Origin: Pantoea cypripedii
GTDB lineage: Bacteria > Pseudomonadota > Gammaproteobacteria > Enterobacterales > Enterobacteriaceae
DNA length: 64,000 nucleotides
NCBI RefSeq assembly: GCF_011395035.1
Contig: NZ_CP024768.1
Span: 2,641,286 to 2,705,285 of the forward strand
Direction: 5' to 3'
The position numbers and the translations under genes were made by a program. Shown here in pieces: positions 1-7,093 of the stretch. The notes beneath the pieces are model-generated. The model made no database searches. It was not told the DNA's origin and was given only the letters and a program-made list of their open reading frames with translations. Each line of letters opens with the position of its first letter. Position 1 is the stretch's first letter.

Positions 1-1403
1 ACCATCACACGGTCACTCATGCCGAGAATCTCCGGCAGTTCCGAGGACACCATAATGATGGCCACGCCACGGTTCGCCAGCTCGCTGATCAAACGATAAA
101 TCTCCGCTTTGGCACCCACGTCGATACCACGCGTCGGTTCATCAAGGATGAGAATTTTCGGTTGAGCCAGCAACCAGCGGGCAATCAGCACCTTCTGCTG
201 GTTACCGCCGCTGAGGTTATTGATGATTTGGTCCATGGTCGGCGTTTTGATGTTCAGCTTGCGGATCTGCTCCATGCAGTCCTGCGCCATCTTCATATGG
301 CTGACAAAACCGCTTTTGCCGATGTAATCCGGCATGTTGACGATGCTCATGTTCTCCAGCACCGACAGCACCAGAAACAGTCCCGATTTTTTACGGTCTT
401 CCGTCAGGAACGCCATGCCTTTCTCAATCGCCGTGGAAGGTGAATCGATTTTCACCGGCACGCCGTCAATCAGCACTTCGCCACTGTCAAAGCTCTCCAT
501 GCCAAACAGGCTTTCCATCACTTCACTGCGACCGGCACCCACCAGCCCGGCAACGCCGAGGATTTCCCCTTTACGCAGCGTGAAGCTGACATCTTTAAAG
601 CGGCCTTTGCTGTTGAGGTTGCGCACCGTCAACACATCTTCGCCAATCGCATTGTTGAATTTCGGGAACAGCTGGGTCAGTTCGCGTCCCACCATCTGGG
701 TAATCAGCGACTGACGGGTAAACTCTGTGGTGCTGTTGCTGCCCACCCAGGCACCGTCGCGGAAAATGCTGATCTCGTCGGTGATGGAAAAGATTTCATC
801 CATTTTGTGGCTGATATAGATGATGGCTTTGCCCTGCTCACGCAGGTCGCGAATGATGGTAAACAGGTGTGAAACTTCCGTTTCCGTCAGTGCGGAAGTC
901 GGTTCGTCCATAATCACGATGTCGGAGTTCCACGACACCGCTTTGGCAATTTCCACCATCTGCTGGGCCGCGATGCTCAGTTCACCGACCATCCGGTCGG
1001 CTTTCAGGCGGATATTCAGTTTGTTCAGCAGCTGTTGCGTCTGCTGGTTGAGCTGGCCGTGGTCAACAAAGCCGTATTTCATCGGTTCGCGACCGAGCCA
1101 GATGTTCTCAGCCACGGTCATATGAGGCACCAGATTCAGCTCCTGGTGAATCATGGAGATCCCGGAACGCAGGGCATCCATGGTGTCCTGAAACTGCACT
1201 GGCTCCCCTTTAATGCGGATGGTGCCCTTATCGGGACGATACATCCCGATAAGGCATTTCATTAAAGTGGATTTGCCCGCGCCATTTTCGCCCATCAGGG
1301 CATGTACCGACCCCGGTTTAACGCGCAGTGAGACATTGTCGAGTGCCTTCACTCCAGGGAAGAACTTGCTGATGCCTTCGGCTTCAAGCGCAAAAGCGGT
1401 CAT
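1..1403 (-). CDS. Sugar ABC transporter ATP-binding protein (RbsA/MglA type), 3' end cut by window edge
   Basis: Twin-ATPase subunit that would power import of a sugar or polyol through an inner-membrane permease. The minus-strand reading starts MTAFALEAEG at 1403 and has a Walker A motif GENGAGKST near residue 38. A first-half Walker B-like stretch (IVIMDEPTSALT) follows, then a second cassette with the signature LSGGNQQKV and the ILDEPTRGIDVG box typical of RbsA, MglA and XylG. About 467 codons are present, against roughly 500 in the family, so only the C-terminal end is missing. It lies 33 bp downstream of the binding-protein gene and is surely in its operon; the permease gene is expected beyond the window. 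The substrate cannot be read from the ATPase. Confidence 0.93.
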   Translation of the reverse strand, partial: MTAFALEAEGISKFFPGVKALDNVSLRVKPGSVHALMGENGAGKSTLMKCLIGMYRPDKGTIRIKGEPVQFQDTMDALRSGISMIHQELNLVPHMTVAENIWLGREPMKYGFVDHGQLNQQTQQLLNKLNIRLKADRMVGELSIAAQQMVEIAKAVSWNSDIVIMDEPTSALTETEVSHLFTIIRDLREQGKAIIYISHKMDEIFSITDEISIFRDGAWVGSNSTTEFTRQSLITQMVGRELTQLFPKFNNAIGEDVLTVRNLNSKGRFKDVSFTLRKGEILGVAGLVGAGRSEVMESLFGMESFDSGEVLIDGVPVKIDSPSTAIEKGMAFLTEDRKKSGLFLVLSVLENMSIVNMPDYIGKSGFVSHMKMAQDCMEQIRKLNIKTPTMDQIINNLSGGNQQKVLIARWLLAQPKILILDEPTRGIDVGAKAEIYRLISELANRGVAIIMVSSELPEILGMSDRVM

Positions 1404-1436
1404 ACATCACCTCCGTACGGCTTTGTCGGGATCGGT

Positions 1437-2360
1437 TTATTTCTGGTTCAGACTGGCGAATTTGGTGTAGTTGTCTTTGGTGATCAGCTGGAACGGGATA
1501 TCAACCACTTTTTGCACTTTCTCACCCTTGACCAGTTTGACGGCCGTTTGTACCGCGCCTTCACCCTGACCTTTCGCATCCTGGAACACACTGGCTACCA
1601 TCTTGCCGTTCTTAATCATTTGCAGCGCATCAGGCGTGCCATCCACCCCGGCGACCAGGATGTGATTCGGGTTTTTGCCAAGCGCCTGTAAGGCACCGAT
1701 CGCCATTTCGTCGTTGTTGGAGGCGATAGCCTGGATGTCATCGCCCGCCGTCAGCCAGTTGCTCACGACGTCAACCGCATCATTACGCGTGAATTTTGCC
1801 GTTTGCTTCTGTACCACTTTGATGTTCGGGTATTTCGCCACTACCGCTTCAACACCTTTGGTGCGTTCACGTGTGGATTCATTCGCCAGGTCACCCAGCA
1901 GAATGGCGACGTTACCTTTTTCACCCATCGCTTTTGCCAGCGCTTCCATTTGCAGACGACCGGCCAGTTCAGAGTCGGAGCCGACGAAGGCCATCTTATC
2001 GGTCAGCTCACCTGCTGGTTTACGGTTAACAAACACCAACGGAATACCTGCTTTGCTGGCGGCATCGATGATCGGTTTCACCGCATTGGTATCCACCGGG
2101 TTAACGATGATGGCGTCCACACCCTGACCAATAAAGTTCTGCACCTGTTGCAGCTGTTGTGCTACGTCACCTTTTGCATCTTCAACCTGACCCTGGATGC
2201 TGTCTTTTTGCATCTCTTTCTGCATTGATGTACGCAGAATCGTCAGGAAGTTGTCGTCAAACAATGCCATAGAGACGCCAACCTGAAGATCTTTTGCCAT
2301 GGCTGCGGCGGGTAACATGCAAACTAACAGGGAAGTCACTAACGCTTTTTTGATGTTCAT
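1437..2360 (-). CDS. Periplasmic sugar-binding protein of an ABC transporter
   Basis: Soluble periplasmic receptor that captures a sugar and delivers it to the ABC importer. It has 307 residues with an N-terminal signal peptide (MNIKKALVTSLLVCMLPAAAMA, cleavage expected after AMA). The mature part has the two-lobed LacI/ribose-binding fold, with landmarks DAIIVNPVDTNAVKPII, GIPLVFVNRKP, ESTRERTKG, ASNNDEMAIGALQAL and VAGVDGTPDAL. The family includes ribose, galactose, inositol and rhizopine binders. The pattern resembles inositol/rhizopine-type receptors, but the ligand is not proven. It is the first gene of an operon with the ATPase at 1-1403. Confidence 0.9.
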   Translation of the reverse strand: MNIKKALVTSLLVCMLPAAAMAKDLQVGVSMALFDDNFLTILRTSMQKEMQKDSIQGQVEDAKGDVAQQLQQVQNFIGQGVDAIIVNPVDTNAVKPIIDAASKAGIPLVFVNRKPAGELTDKMAFVGSDSELAGRLQMEALAKAMGEKGNVAILLGDLANESTRERTKGVEAVVAKYPNIKVVQKQTAKFTRNDAVDVVSNWLTAGDDIQAIASNNDEMAIGALQALGKNPNHILVAGVDGTPDALQMIKNGKMVASVFQDAKGQGEGAVQTAVKLVKGEKVQKVVDIPFQLITKDNYTKFASLNQK

Positions 2361-2820
2361 GGGTAACCCTTCTTTATCGTTAATGTGCGCCGGTTGGCTG
2401 ATACCGCGAATGAAAAAATTCTTTTACATTCATTCAACGTCGCTGGCGTTTTTTATCTGGTTGTAGAGATAAGACTTCTGGTTTAACGTTATCGGCTTAC
2501 AACGACTCCTTATTGCAACTTGTTCCTTTTCAACAAGTTATTTTCAAAACGGCGTTTCGGGTTATAAAAGTTGTTCCACCCGTGATGATAAGCAGTTCAT
2601 TTATTCCATCTTAACGTCATTTGAAATTTTCATCATAAAAGCACTGAAACGGTTGTTTTAAAATCGGCAAATAACAAAACTTTGACACGCATCTAACATC
2701 TGCGAGGAATTGCGTTTAAAGTGAGATCTTGCTGGCAGTTTGAATTGTGATCATTCAAGGCAGAAAAACAGCAATCCGCTGCTTTTCCGCGCACTTAAAC
2801 CAAAAGTGTGCAGGAGGGCT
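2361..2820. promoter_or_regulatory. Upstream region of sugar ABC operon, with an inverted repeat
   Basis: There is no gene in these 460 bases, which are AT-rich. An inverted repeat GAATGAA (2408-2414) / TTCATTC (2429-2435) with a 14-base spacer sits about 50-75 bases upstream of the binding-protein start. This is a plausible operator position, but the regulator is unknown. No convincing sigma70 promoter could be fixed for the operon. The rest shows nothing recognisable. Confidence 0.35.
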
Positions 2821-2849
2821 TTGACAACGGGGATCGGCATCGCTAATAT
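2821..2849 (+). promoter_or_regulatory. Sigma70 promoter of the first tRNA-Asn
   Basis: A perfect -35 box TTGACA (2821-2826) and a -10 box TAATAT (2844-2849), with a 17-base spacer, lie 18 bases before the mature tRNA. The same arrangement precedes the second copy near 51.2 kb. Confidence 0.85.
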
Positions 2850-2867
2850 GCGCCTCGTTCCAACGAT

Positions 2868-2943
2868 TCCTCTGTAGTTCAGTCGGTAGAACGGCGGACT
2901 GTTAATCCGTATGTCACTGGTTCGAGTCCAGTCAGAGGAGCCA
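2868..2943 (+). tRNA. tRNA-Asn (GTT anticodon), first copy
   Basis: 76-nt tRNA with encoded CCA. The acceptor arm TCCTCTG pairs with CAGAGGA, the anticodon loop reads CTGTTAATC (anticodon GTT, asparagine), and the T arm is CTGGTTCGAGTCCAG. The mature sequence is identical to the copy at 51228-51303 and in the same orientation. Confidence 0.97.
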
Positions 2944-2952
2944 AATTCGAAG

Positions 2953-2983
2953 AAAAGCAGCCTGCAAAGGCTGCTTTTTTTTT
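2953..2983 (+). terminator. Rho-independent terminator of the first tRNA-Asn
   Basis: The hairpin AAAGCAGCC-tgcaaa-GGCTGCTTT is followed by a long T run. The second tRNA-Asn has a near-identical terminator. Confidence 0.9.
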
Positions 2984-3005
2984 GCCTGTTACGGCGCGGG
3001 TTAGG

Positions 3006-4343
3006 TCATTCGGAATAAGAGAAATACAGAGTGCCATAGCGCGGCAGTATGTCGCCGGGGGTGATGAGACCTTGTACATCTTTGTCGCCGGTATCCATCT
3101 GTTCTCTGTTTAATTCCGGTGCTTTGTTGCTGTTTTCAAACATCTGTAGCGGTCTCCAGCCTGAAGGACCCACGTTTTTATAAATCAGCATTAGCGGCCC
3201 ATTGTCTTTAATCAGGTCATTGATGTCCTGATAAGTCCCGGCAGCTATCCTGCCATGTTGATAAATTTTGCTCAGCGTTAACCAGCTATTATCAGCAAGG
3301 TAAGGTATCGGGGCTAGACGTGTTTCCTCCCCCCAGGACAGAGTACATCCGCTGGCCGCTTCAGCAGGCTCCTCACACTGCATAATAAAGTCAAAAGGCC
3401 CGGTGGAATCCTCTTTCAGGGGGGTAACCAGCTGCGTGCGGTTTATCTCTTCATTCTGTGCAATCACCACCGCCGTCAGGCTGAAGTTAAAAGGATTGGT
3501 GGGAATAGGTAGGTCGGCGGTAAAACAGCTGGCAGCTTTCACATGACACTCCGTCTGTAACGTCATCGGCCAGCTATGGGTGCCGTCCGTCAGACTGAGT
3601 TTGTCGGTTGATTCCATTCCTTCAACGACAACCTGAGCGGTAAATATCTTCTCCTCCTTTATCTTTTGCGCCTCAGCGTTCAGCGCGTGGACCCTCACCC
3701 GTGTTTCAACTTTTATCGCTTTTTTCGTACCCGTTACGCTGTCCGGTGCAACAATCCGGTCCGGTGAATCCGCCTGCACGCTTGCCGACTGCCCGATAAA
3801 CGCTTCAACAGAAGCAAACGCCGGAGGCAGGCTTTTTTCCAGCGTCACCGGTACGGCCAGGCTGTAGCTTTCACCTGGCTGCAAATCCAGCGCCAGCAGA
3901 ATCAGCTGATGCCCCTCTTTACCTGTCCAGGTATTATCGATGTCAGATTTGCAATCCGCGTGCTGTGAACAGCGGATCTGGATATCTCCCTGCCGTACCA
4001 CGCCTTCAGGCAGGATTAACCTCAGCTGTGTGGCTTTAACAACTTTCTCAATCTGCGACTGGGTTCTGAAATTCACCGTCAGGCTTTGTACCGCCTGTGC
4101 CTTACTGAACGTCAGGGGTTCCTCAGGGTGCATATCAATGGAATAAACGTTCTCAGCCTTGAGCAGAGCGTCGTCAATGTTAAATATTCGCTGCTGTGGT
4201 TTACTATCAGCGCTTGTTCCAGGCACACGGGTAATTAATGAAGCATTATTATTTAGAACGTTAACGGCCTGCACAGGGACCGAAGCAATTGAAATCAACA
4301 CTGCGCCCAGGGAAATATATTTATCTGCTATCATCTTAACCAT
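3006..4343 (-). CDS. Exported protein of unknown function, 445 aa
   Basis: Not recognised. The N-terminus looks like a signal peptide (hydrophobic ISLGAVLISIASVPVQA, cleavage after VQA). The rest is hydrophilic and probably mostly beta-rich. Cysteines occur in close pairs (RCSQHADC near residue 125, ECHVKAASC near 270, QCEEPAEAASGC near 325), which suggests periplasmic disulfides. The C-terminal part (GWRPLQMF, ILPRYGTLYFSYSE) has no motif I know. It is a single gene between the tRNA-Asn terminator and the decayed Rhs tip array, on the same strand as the secretion locus. It could be cargo of the island or an envelope or adhesion accessory; nothing in the sequence decides this. Confidence 0.7.
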   Translation of the reverse strand: MVKMIADKYISLGAVLISIASVPVQAVNVLNNNASLITRVPGTSADSKPQQRIFNIDDALLKAENVYSIDMHPEEPLTFSKAQAVQSLTVNFRTQSQIEKVVKATQLRLILPEGVVRQGDIQIRCSQHADCKSDIDNTWTGKEGHQLILLALDLQPGESYSLAVPVTLEKSLPPAFASVEAFIGQSASVQADSPDRIVAPDSVTGTKKAIKVETRVRVHALNAEAQKIKEEKIFTAQVVVEGMESTDKLSLTDGTHSWPMTLQTECHVKAASCFTADLPIPTNPFNFSLTAVVIAQNEEINRTQLVTPLKEDSTGPFDFIMQCEEPAEAASGCTLSWGEETRLAPIPYLADNSWLTLSKIYQHGRIAAGTYQDINDLIKDNGPLMLIYKNVGPSGWRPLQMFENSNKAPELNREQMDTGDKDVQGLITPGDILPRYGTLYFSYSE

Positions 4344-4688
4344 CCTTGCATATGATTGATTATTCCAGATTTACTCTGCGTGAAGCTTATTTCCCTGAAA
4401 ATCTCAGCTTCTGAGGAATATGTTAGTCTTTATAATAACTTACATCTACAGTATGATGATACAGGGTTGATAGAGGGGTTTTCCTGTGTGGAAGTTCGGA
4501 AGCTATCATTATCATTGCTGCCAGAACCACCTCTTATTTCGGATAATTTTCTGAAAAAAAACAGAAGAAGAAATACAGGGAATCAAAAACATCAATATTA
4601 TAAGCAGTTAGCCTCTGCTGTAACCGATTGGTGTTAGCCTTGAGAACGTTAATTTTTAAATGCTGGATAATGATATTTATCCATGTTG
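4344..4688. other. Gene-poor AT-rich spacer
   Basis: AT-rich stretch upstream of the 445-aa exported protein and downstream of the bacteriocin-immunity-like gene. It should hold the promoter of the former on the minus strand. A 93-codon plus-strand reading frame (4356-4637) lacks a ribosome binding site and any familiar motif, and I do not count it as a gene. Confidence 0.4.
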
Positions 4689-4689
4689 A

Positions 4690-4734
4690 AAAAAAAGCCG
4701 GAAGGATCATTCAGATCGCTTCCGGCTTCATTTT
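4690..4734 (-). terminator. Terminator after the HNH-type immunity gene
   Basis: The stem AAGCCGGAAG (4695-4704) / CTTCCGGCTT (4719-4728) is flanked by A and T runs on both sides, so it can act on either strand. Its stem sequence is closely related to the terminator at 6761-6806 behind the immunity gene of the intact Rhs protein. Confidence 0.8.
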
Positions 4735-4944
4735 TTATAACTGGATAGGTTTATAGTCCAGTATTTTGTCAGCTATTTCCTCAGCACTAAGATCTTCCTG
4801 GAAGATATAATTTGCAGCCTGAGGATCTGCAACGCTTCTACAAAGAAAGTCAATATTATTATCCGCTTCTTCTTCTGTGCCTTCACCACGCTGGATTTTT
4901 TCAATTAACTCTATAAGATCTTTTCTTTGCATATTCAGCCTCAA
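4735..4944 (-). CDS. Bacteriocin-immunity-like protein (HNH nuclease immunity), 69 aa
   Basis: Small acidic protein. Its pattern is LIELIEKIQRGEGTEEEAD, then LIF/YIF followed by an acidic stretch, then EEIADKILDYKPIQL. This resembles small immunity proteins found next to HNH nuclease toxins of bacteriocins and polymorphic toxins. It overlaps the end of the HNH remnant by 4 bp, the usual toxin-immunity coupling. The toxin upstream is broken, so the gene is now an orphan antidote that may still protect against kin carrying the same tip. The start at 4944 is plausible; a shorter start at the internal ATG four codons on (MQRKDL) is possible. The family assignment rests on pattern memory. Confidence 0.72.
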   Translation of the reverse strand: MRLNMQRKDLIELIEKIQRGEGTEEEADNNIDFLCRSVADPQAANYIFQEDLSAEEIADKILDYKPIQL

Positions 4945-5343
4945 AAATGATAAGCCCGATCCAATACATCAAGGTGATATTTCGGAGTGACAATTAAAAT
5001 ATTATCAACATCATAGACACCACCACCATGCTGAATTGGTGTTCGATGATGAAGGACATATGATCTATTGTTCCCGGTCCAGGTACTGGCCCTGCATCCG
5101 CAGGTTCTGCGCAAAACCGGGCGTCTGAAGATTCGACTCACGCAGCAGTTTGCCCCACGCGCCGTTCACCCCTTCCCAGCTGATGCGGCCTTCGCGGTCC
5201 GTCATCCTGAATCTCCTGCAACAGGCGGAACCCTTCCCAGACGAAGCGCGTGGTCACCGCCTTCCCGCCCGGCCTGCCCTGCACCAGCGGCTGCCGCGTT
5301 TTACTGATGCGGCGGCCCAGCGGGTCATACTGCCAGAGCGCCT
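4941..5343 (-). pseudogene. Displaced Rhs core fragment plus HNH nuclease tip, broken
   Basis: Bases 5070-5343 are a near copy of the Rhs core coding region at about 7640-8030 of the intact rhs gene, but lack 125 bp of it. The break lies at a shared GTCA (7776 and 7901 in the intact gene). Because 125 is not a multiple of three, the frame is lost. After the core sequence GQYLDRE the Rhs frame meets a stop. The HNH tip is readable only in another frame: YVLHHRTPIQHGGGVYDVDN followed by ILIVTPKYHLD, the C-terminal half of a colicin-type HNH endonuclease (HH...GG...DN...TP..H). The front of the nuclease domain is absent. This is a decayed, displaced toxin tip, not a working gene. Confidence 0.8.
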
Positions 5344-5419
5344 AGCTTGAAGCGCACAGTATCAGAAGGCGGCAACCTCCTGACACAGCTCACTACAACA
5401 ACTAAACGAGGTAATTATC

Positions 5420-5659
5420 ATGGCTGGATACGATGGCAAGCCAGAAGGAAAGATTTCCAAAACGGAACGGCGCTGCATTGTGGGCTACCGCCCAAAGGGC
5501 GGTGACCGCAGCACACCGCAGGTGAGCATCGCGGGGAAGTGGCTGGCCGAGGCAGGGTTTGAGACCGGCCAGGCGGTTACCGTCCGGGTGGAGGCGAGTT
5601 GTCTTATCCTGACCACCGACGGCTTTTTAGCATTAGTGTGGTATCTCTTTGACTCCTAA
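5420..5659 (+). CDS. symE: SymE-family protein (type I toxin-like), tail altered
   Basis: 79 residues. The section ISKTERRCIVGYRPKGGDRS, then PQVSIAGKWLAEAGFETGQAVTVRVEASCLILT, matches the SymE/AbrB-like fold of SOS-induced SymE, whose translation in E. coli is blocked by the antisense RNA SymR. The ribosome site ACGAGGTAA lies 7-12 bases before the ATG. By comparison with the degraded copy at 6632-6757 the natural end should fall near residue 68. The last residues (FLALVWYLFDS) read into the tail of the convergent immunity gene, so the 3' end has been recombined. Small SymE genes are common beside Rhs loci. An antisense RNA could cover the 5' leader, but I cannot place its promoter. Confidence 0.75.
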   Translation: MAGYDGKPEGKISKTERRCIVGYRPKGGDRSTPQVSIAGKWLAEAGFETGQAVTVRVEASCLILTTDGFLALVWYLFDS

Positions 5660-6022
5660 TTTCTTTGCCATTAATTGTAATTCTTCTTCTGTACGCTTTT
5701 TTCGCTTAATTAATATAAAGGAAATAAGCTCCCCCACATTTTCATTTATATACAACTTAAAAAAATAAACACTATTCCTTCCTGCCAGAATACCAATGGT
5801 TTCACCTGTAAATTCCGTCAAGATACGAACAGATGAATCACCACCATTAATAAACAACCCTGAATAATTAGCATTATCAATATGAATTATTAGCTCACGA
5901 AGCTCTTCGGATTTATTTCTTTGATAATATTTAAAAAAGGTAATCTCCGAAGAAAACACTTCACTCTTTATCTCATTAGGAGTGAATTTTTTTAATAAAG
6001 ATATATCGTTAGAATGTTTCAT
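5633..6022 (-). CDS. Putative immunity protein for the displaced ADP-ribosyltransferase-like tip
   Basis: 129-residue AT-rich protein with no signal peptide and no family I recognise. The first half is charged, and the middle has beta-like segments (SGLFINGGDSSVRILTEF, VYFFKLYI). It overlaps the end of the preceding orphan Rhs tip by 4 bp and is transcribed after it, the standard toxin-immunity layout. Its own 3' end converges on symE with a 27-bp overlap. The immunity role is inferred from position. Confidence 0.65.
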   Translation of the reverse strand: MKHSNDISLLKKFTPNEIKSEVFSSEITFFKYYQRNKSEELRELIIHIDNANYSGLFINGGDSSVRILTEFTGETIGILAGRNSVYFFKLYINENVGELISFILIKRKKRTEEELQLMAKKLGVKEIPH

Positions 6023-6435
6023 GGTAAGAACACCTCCACACCATTGCTACGAATGCCTTTTAGTAATATTTCTCTTTCAAAATAATCATCAATGGATATA
6101 TCCCATGACCAAGTATCGCCTGCATTAGGTGCACCTGTCTTGACTCTTAAGATAACACCATCTTCACCTGCGAATCTTCTCGCAATATTTGGATCATCTG
6201 TCCAGGAAGTGTAAGGGCTATTTGCAGAGAAACCACCAAGATTATGCTCATCTGCTGAGAGCTTAGAATTTATATTGCCTGGAACTACTTTCCCTCTCAA
6301 AGCATTATCCCATTCAGGATGCCCCTTATGTATCCCTCTGTAATTATATTGTCCGGGTTCTGCATCAGGTAATCCTTTTGTTGGCTTGCAGGGACTTAAC
6401 CCTAGCGGATCAATCCAGTTTAATGGGTTCGGCAC
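6019..6435 (-). CDS. Orphan Rhs C-terminal tip with ADP-ribosyltransferase-like domain
   Basis: The reading begins inside an Rhs core end (NLYAYVPNPLNWIDPLGL, the PxxxxDPxGL boundary) and continues into a toxin of about 125 residues. The core-like frame extends upstream past the GTG at 6435 to about 6500 and then meets a stop, so the Rhs body is missing. The tip shows the three landmarks of arginine-type ADP-ribosyltransferases in order: Arg33 in YRGIH, a Ser-x-x-Thr-Ser at 73-77 (SPYTSW), and Glu120-x-Glu122 (ERE). Without the Rhs body it cannot be secreted as is. It is best read as a displaced former tip available for recombination. It could start at the weak GTG, but no promoter or ribosome site is visible. 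Confidence 0.7.
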   Translation of the reverse strand: MPNPLNWIDPLGLSPCKPTKGLPDAEPGQYNYRGIHKGHPEWDNALRGKVVPGNINSKLSADEHNLGGFSANSPYTSWTDDPNIARRFAGEDGVILRVKTGAPNAGDTWSWDISIDDYFEREILLKGIRSNGVEVFLP

Positions 6436-6499
6436 ATAAGCGTAAAGGTTTATCCCCCCCCCCGCCAGCCCTATCGGGTCATAGGGACGATTCCGACAT

Positions 6500-6631
6500 C
6501 GTCATGCTTTTTAGCGGCGTTAACCTGCTGATGTGTTTTCTTTTTTACAGGCAGCTTTTCCCGCGTTCTGCCGCCCGTTAACACGCACACCCCGACGCGC
6601 ACTTATGCCCCGCGCACGCTTCCGCCCCGCC
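6500..6631. other. Scrambled spacer between displaced tip and symE remnant
   Basis: No gene. It lies between the point where homology to the Rhs core stops (about 6500) and the symE remnant. It probably derives from past recombination events. Confidence 0.4.
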
Positions 6632-6757
6632 GTGACCGCAGCACTACGCAGTTGAGCATCGCGGGGAAGTGGCTGGCTGAGGCGGGGGGATGAGACCGGC
6701 CAGGCGGTTACCGTCCGGGTGGAGGAGTGTTGTCTTACCCTGACGGCTGGCGGTTAA
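6632..6757 (+). pseudogene. symE remnant, frameshifted
   Basis: Aligns with codons of the symE copy at 5420-5659 from GDRS onward (GTGACCGCAGCAC, then AGCATCGCGGGGAAGTGGCTGG). It lacks the first 30 or so codons and has one extra base in a G run (GCGGGGGGATGA against GCAGGGTTTGA), which creates an in-frame TGA. The end would read CCLTLTAGG then stop, showing where a normal symE of this type ends. Confidence 0.8.
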
Positions 6758-6760
6758 AAT

Positions 6761-6806
6761 AAAAAGCCGGAAGCGATCACAAGAATCGCCTCCGGCTTTA
6801 AAAAAA
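6761..6806 (-). terminator. Terminator after the resident Rhs immunity gene
   Basis: The stem AAAGCCGGA (6763-6771) / TCCGGCTTT (6791-6799) has an inner pairing GCGAT/ATCGC, with A runs on one side and T-rich complement on the other. It is related in sequence to the terminator at 4690-4734. Confidence 0.8.
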
Positions 6807-6809
6807 ATA

Positions 6810-7079
6810 TTAATTTGTGTCTAAATAGATATCGACATATTTTTCCATCTTATCCAGAACATTAGTTATTGGGTGAAGATAATCATTGTACATCTCAGCA
6901 TAGCGACGAGGAAAACCTTTTAATGGATTATTAACAAGACTATCATCCATAACTTTATTTTTTAATCTTTTAAGATCATCAAGTAATGCTTTTAAGGCTC
7001 CTTTATTTTCACTCTTCATAATATTTTCAATATAATCAAATACTTTATCAATTTCGATCAAAATTTCATTTTTATCCAT
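6810..7079 (-). CDS. Putative immunity protein for the resident Rhs tip, 89 aa
   Basis: Small, very AT-rich gene starting 14 bp after the rhs stop and ending just before a terminator, so rhs and this gene close the transcription unit. The protein looks almost wholly helical and charged (heptad-like ILIEIDKVFDYIENIM, LKALLDDLKRLKNKV), with no signal peptide. It is therefore a cytosolic binder, which would suit a toxin acting in the cytosol. It belongs to no family I recognise. The immunity role is inferred from position. Confidence 0.72.
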   Translation of the reverse strand: MDKNEILIEIDKVFDYIENIMKSENKGALKALLDDLKRLKNKVMDDSLVNNPLKGFPRRYAEMYNDYLHPITNVLDKMEKYVDIYLDTN

Positions 7080-7093
7080 ATTTTAAATCTCAA

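Noticed and set aside
2879..3079. Similar short minus-strand frames over both tRNA-Asn genes (also 51239-51466)
   Set aside because: The shared peptide simply reflects the duplicated tRNA and terminator sequence.
4356..4637. 93-codon plus-strand frame
   Set aside because: Low-complexity residues, no ribosome binding site and no similarity to known families that I can see; it probably arises from the AT-rich spacer by chance.
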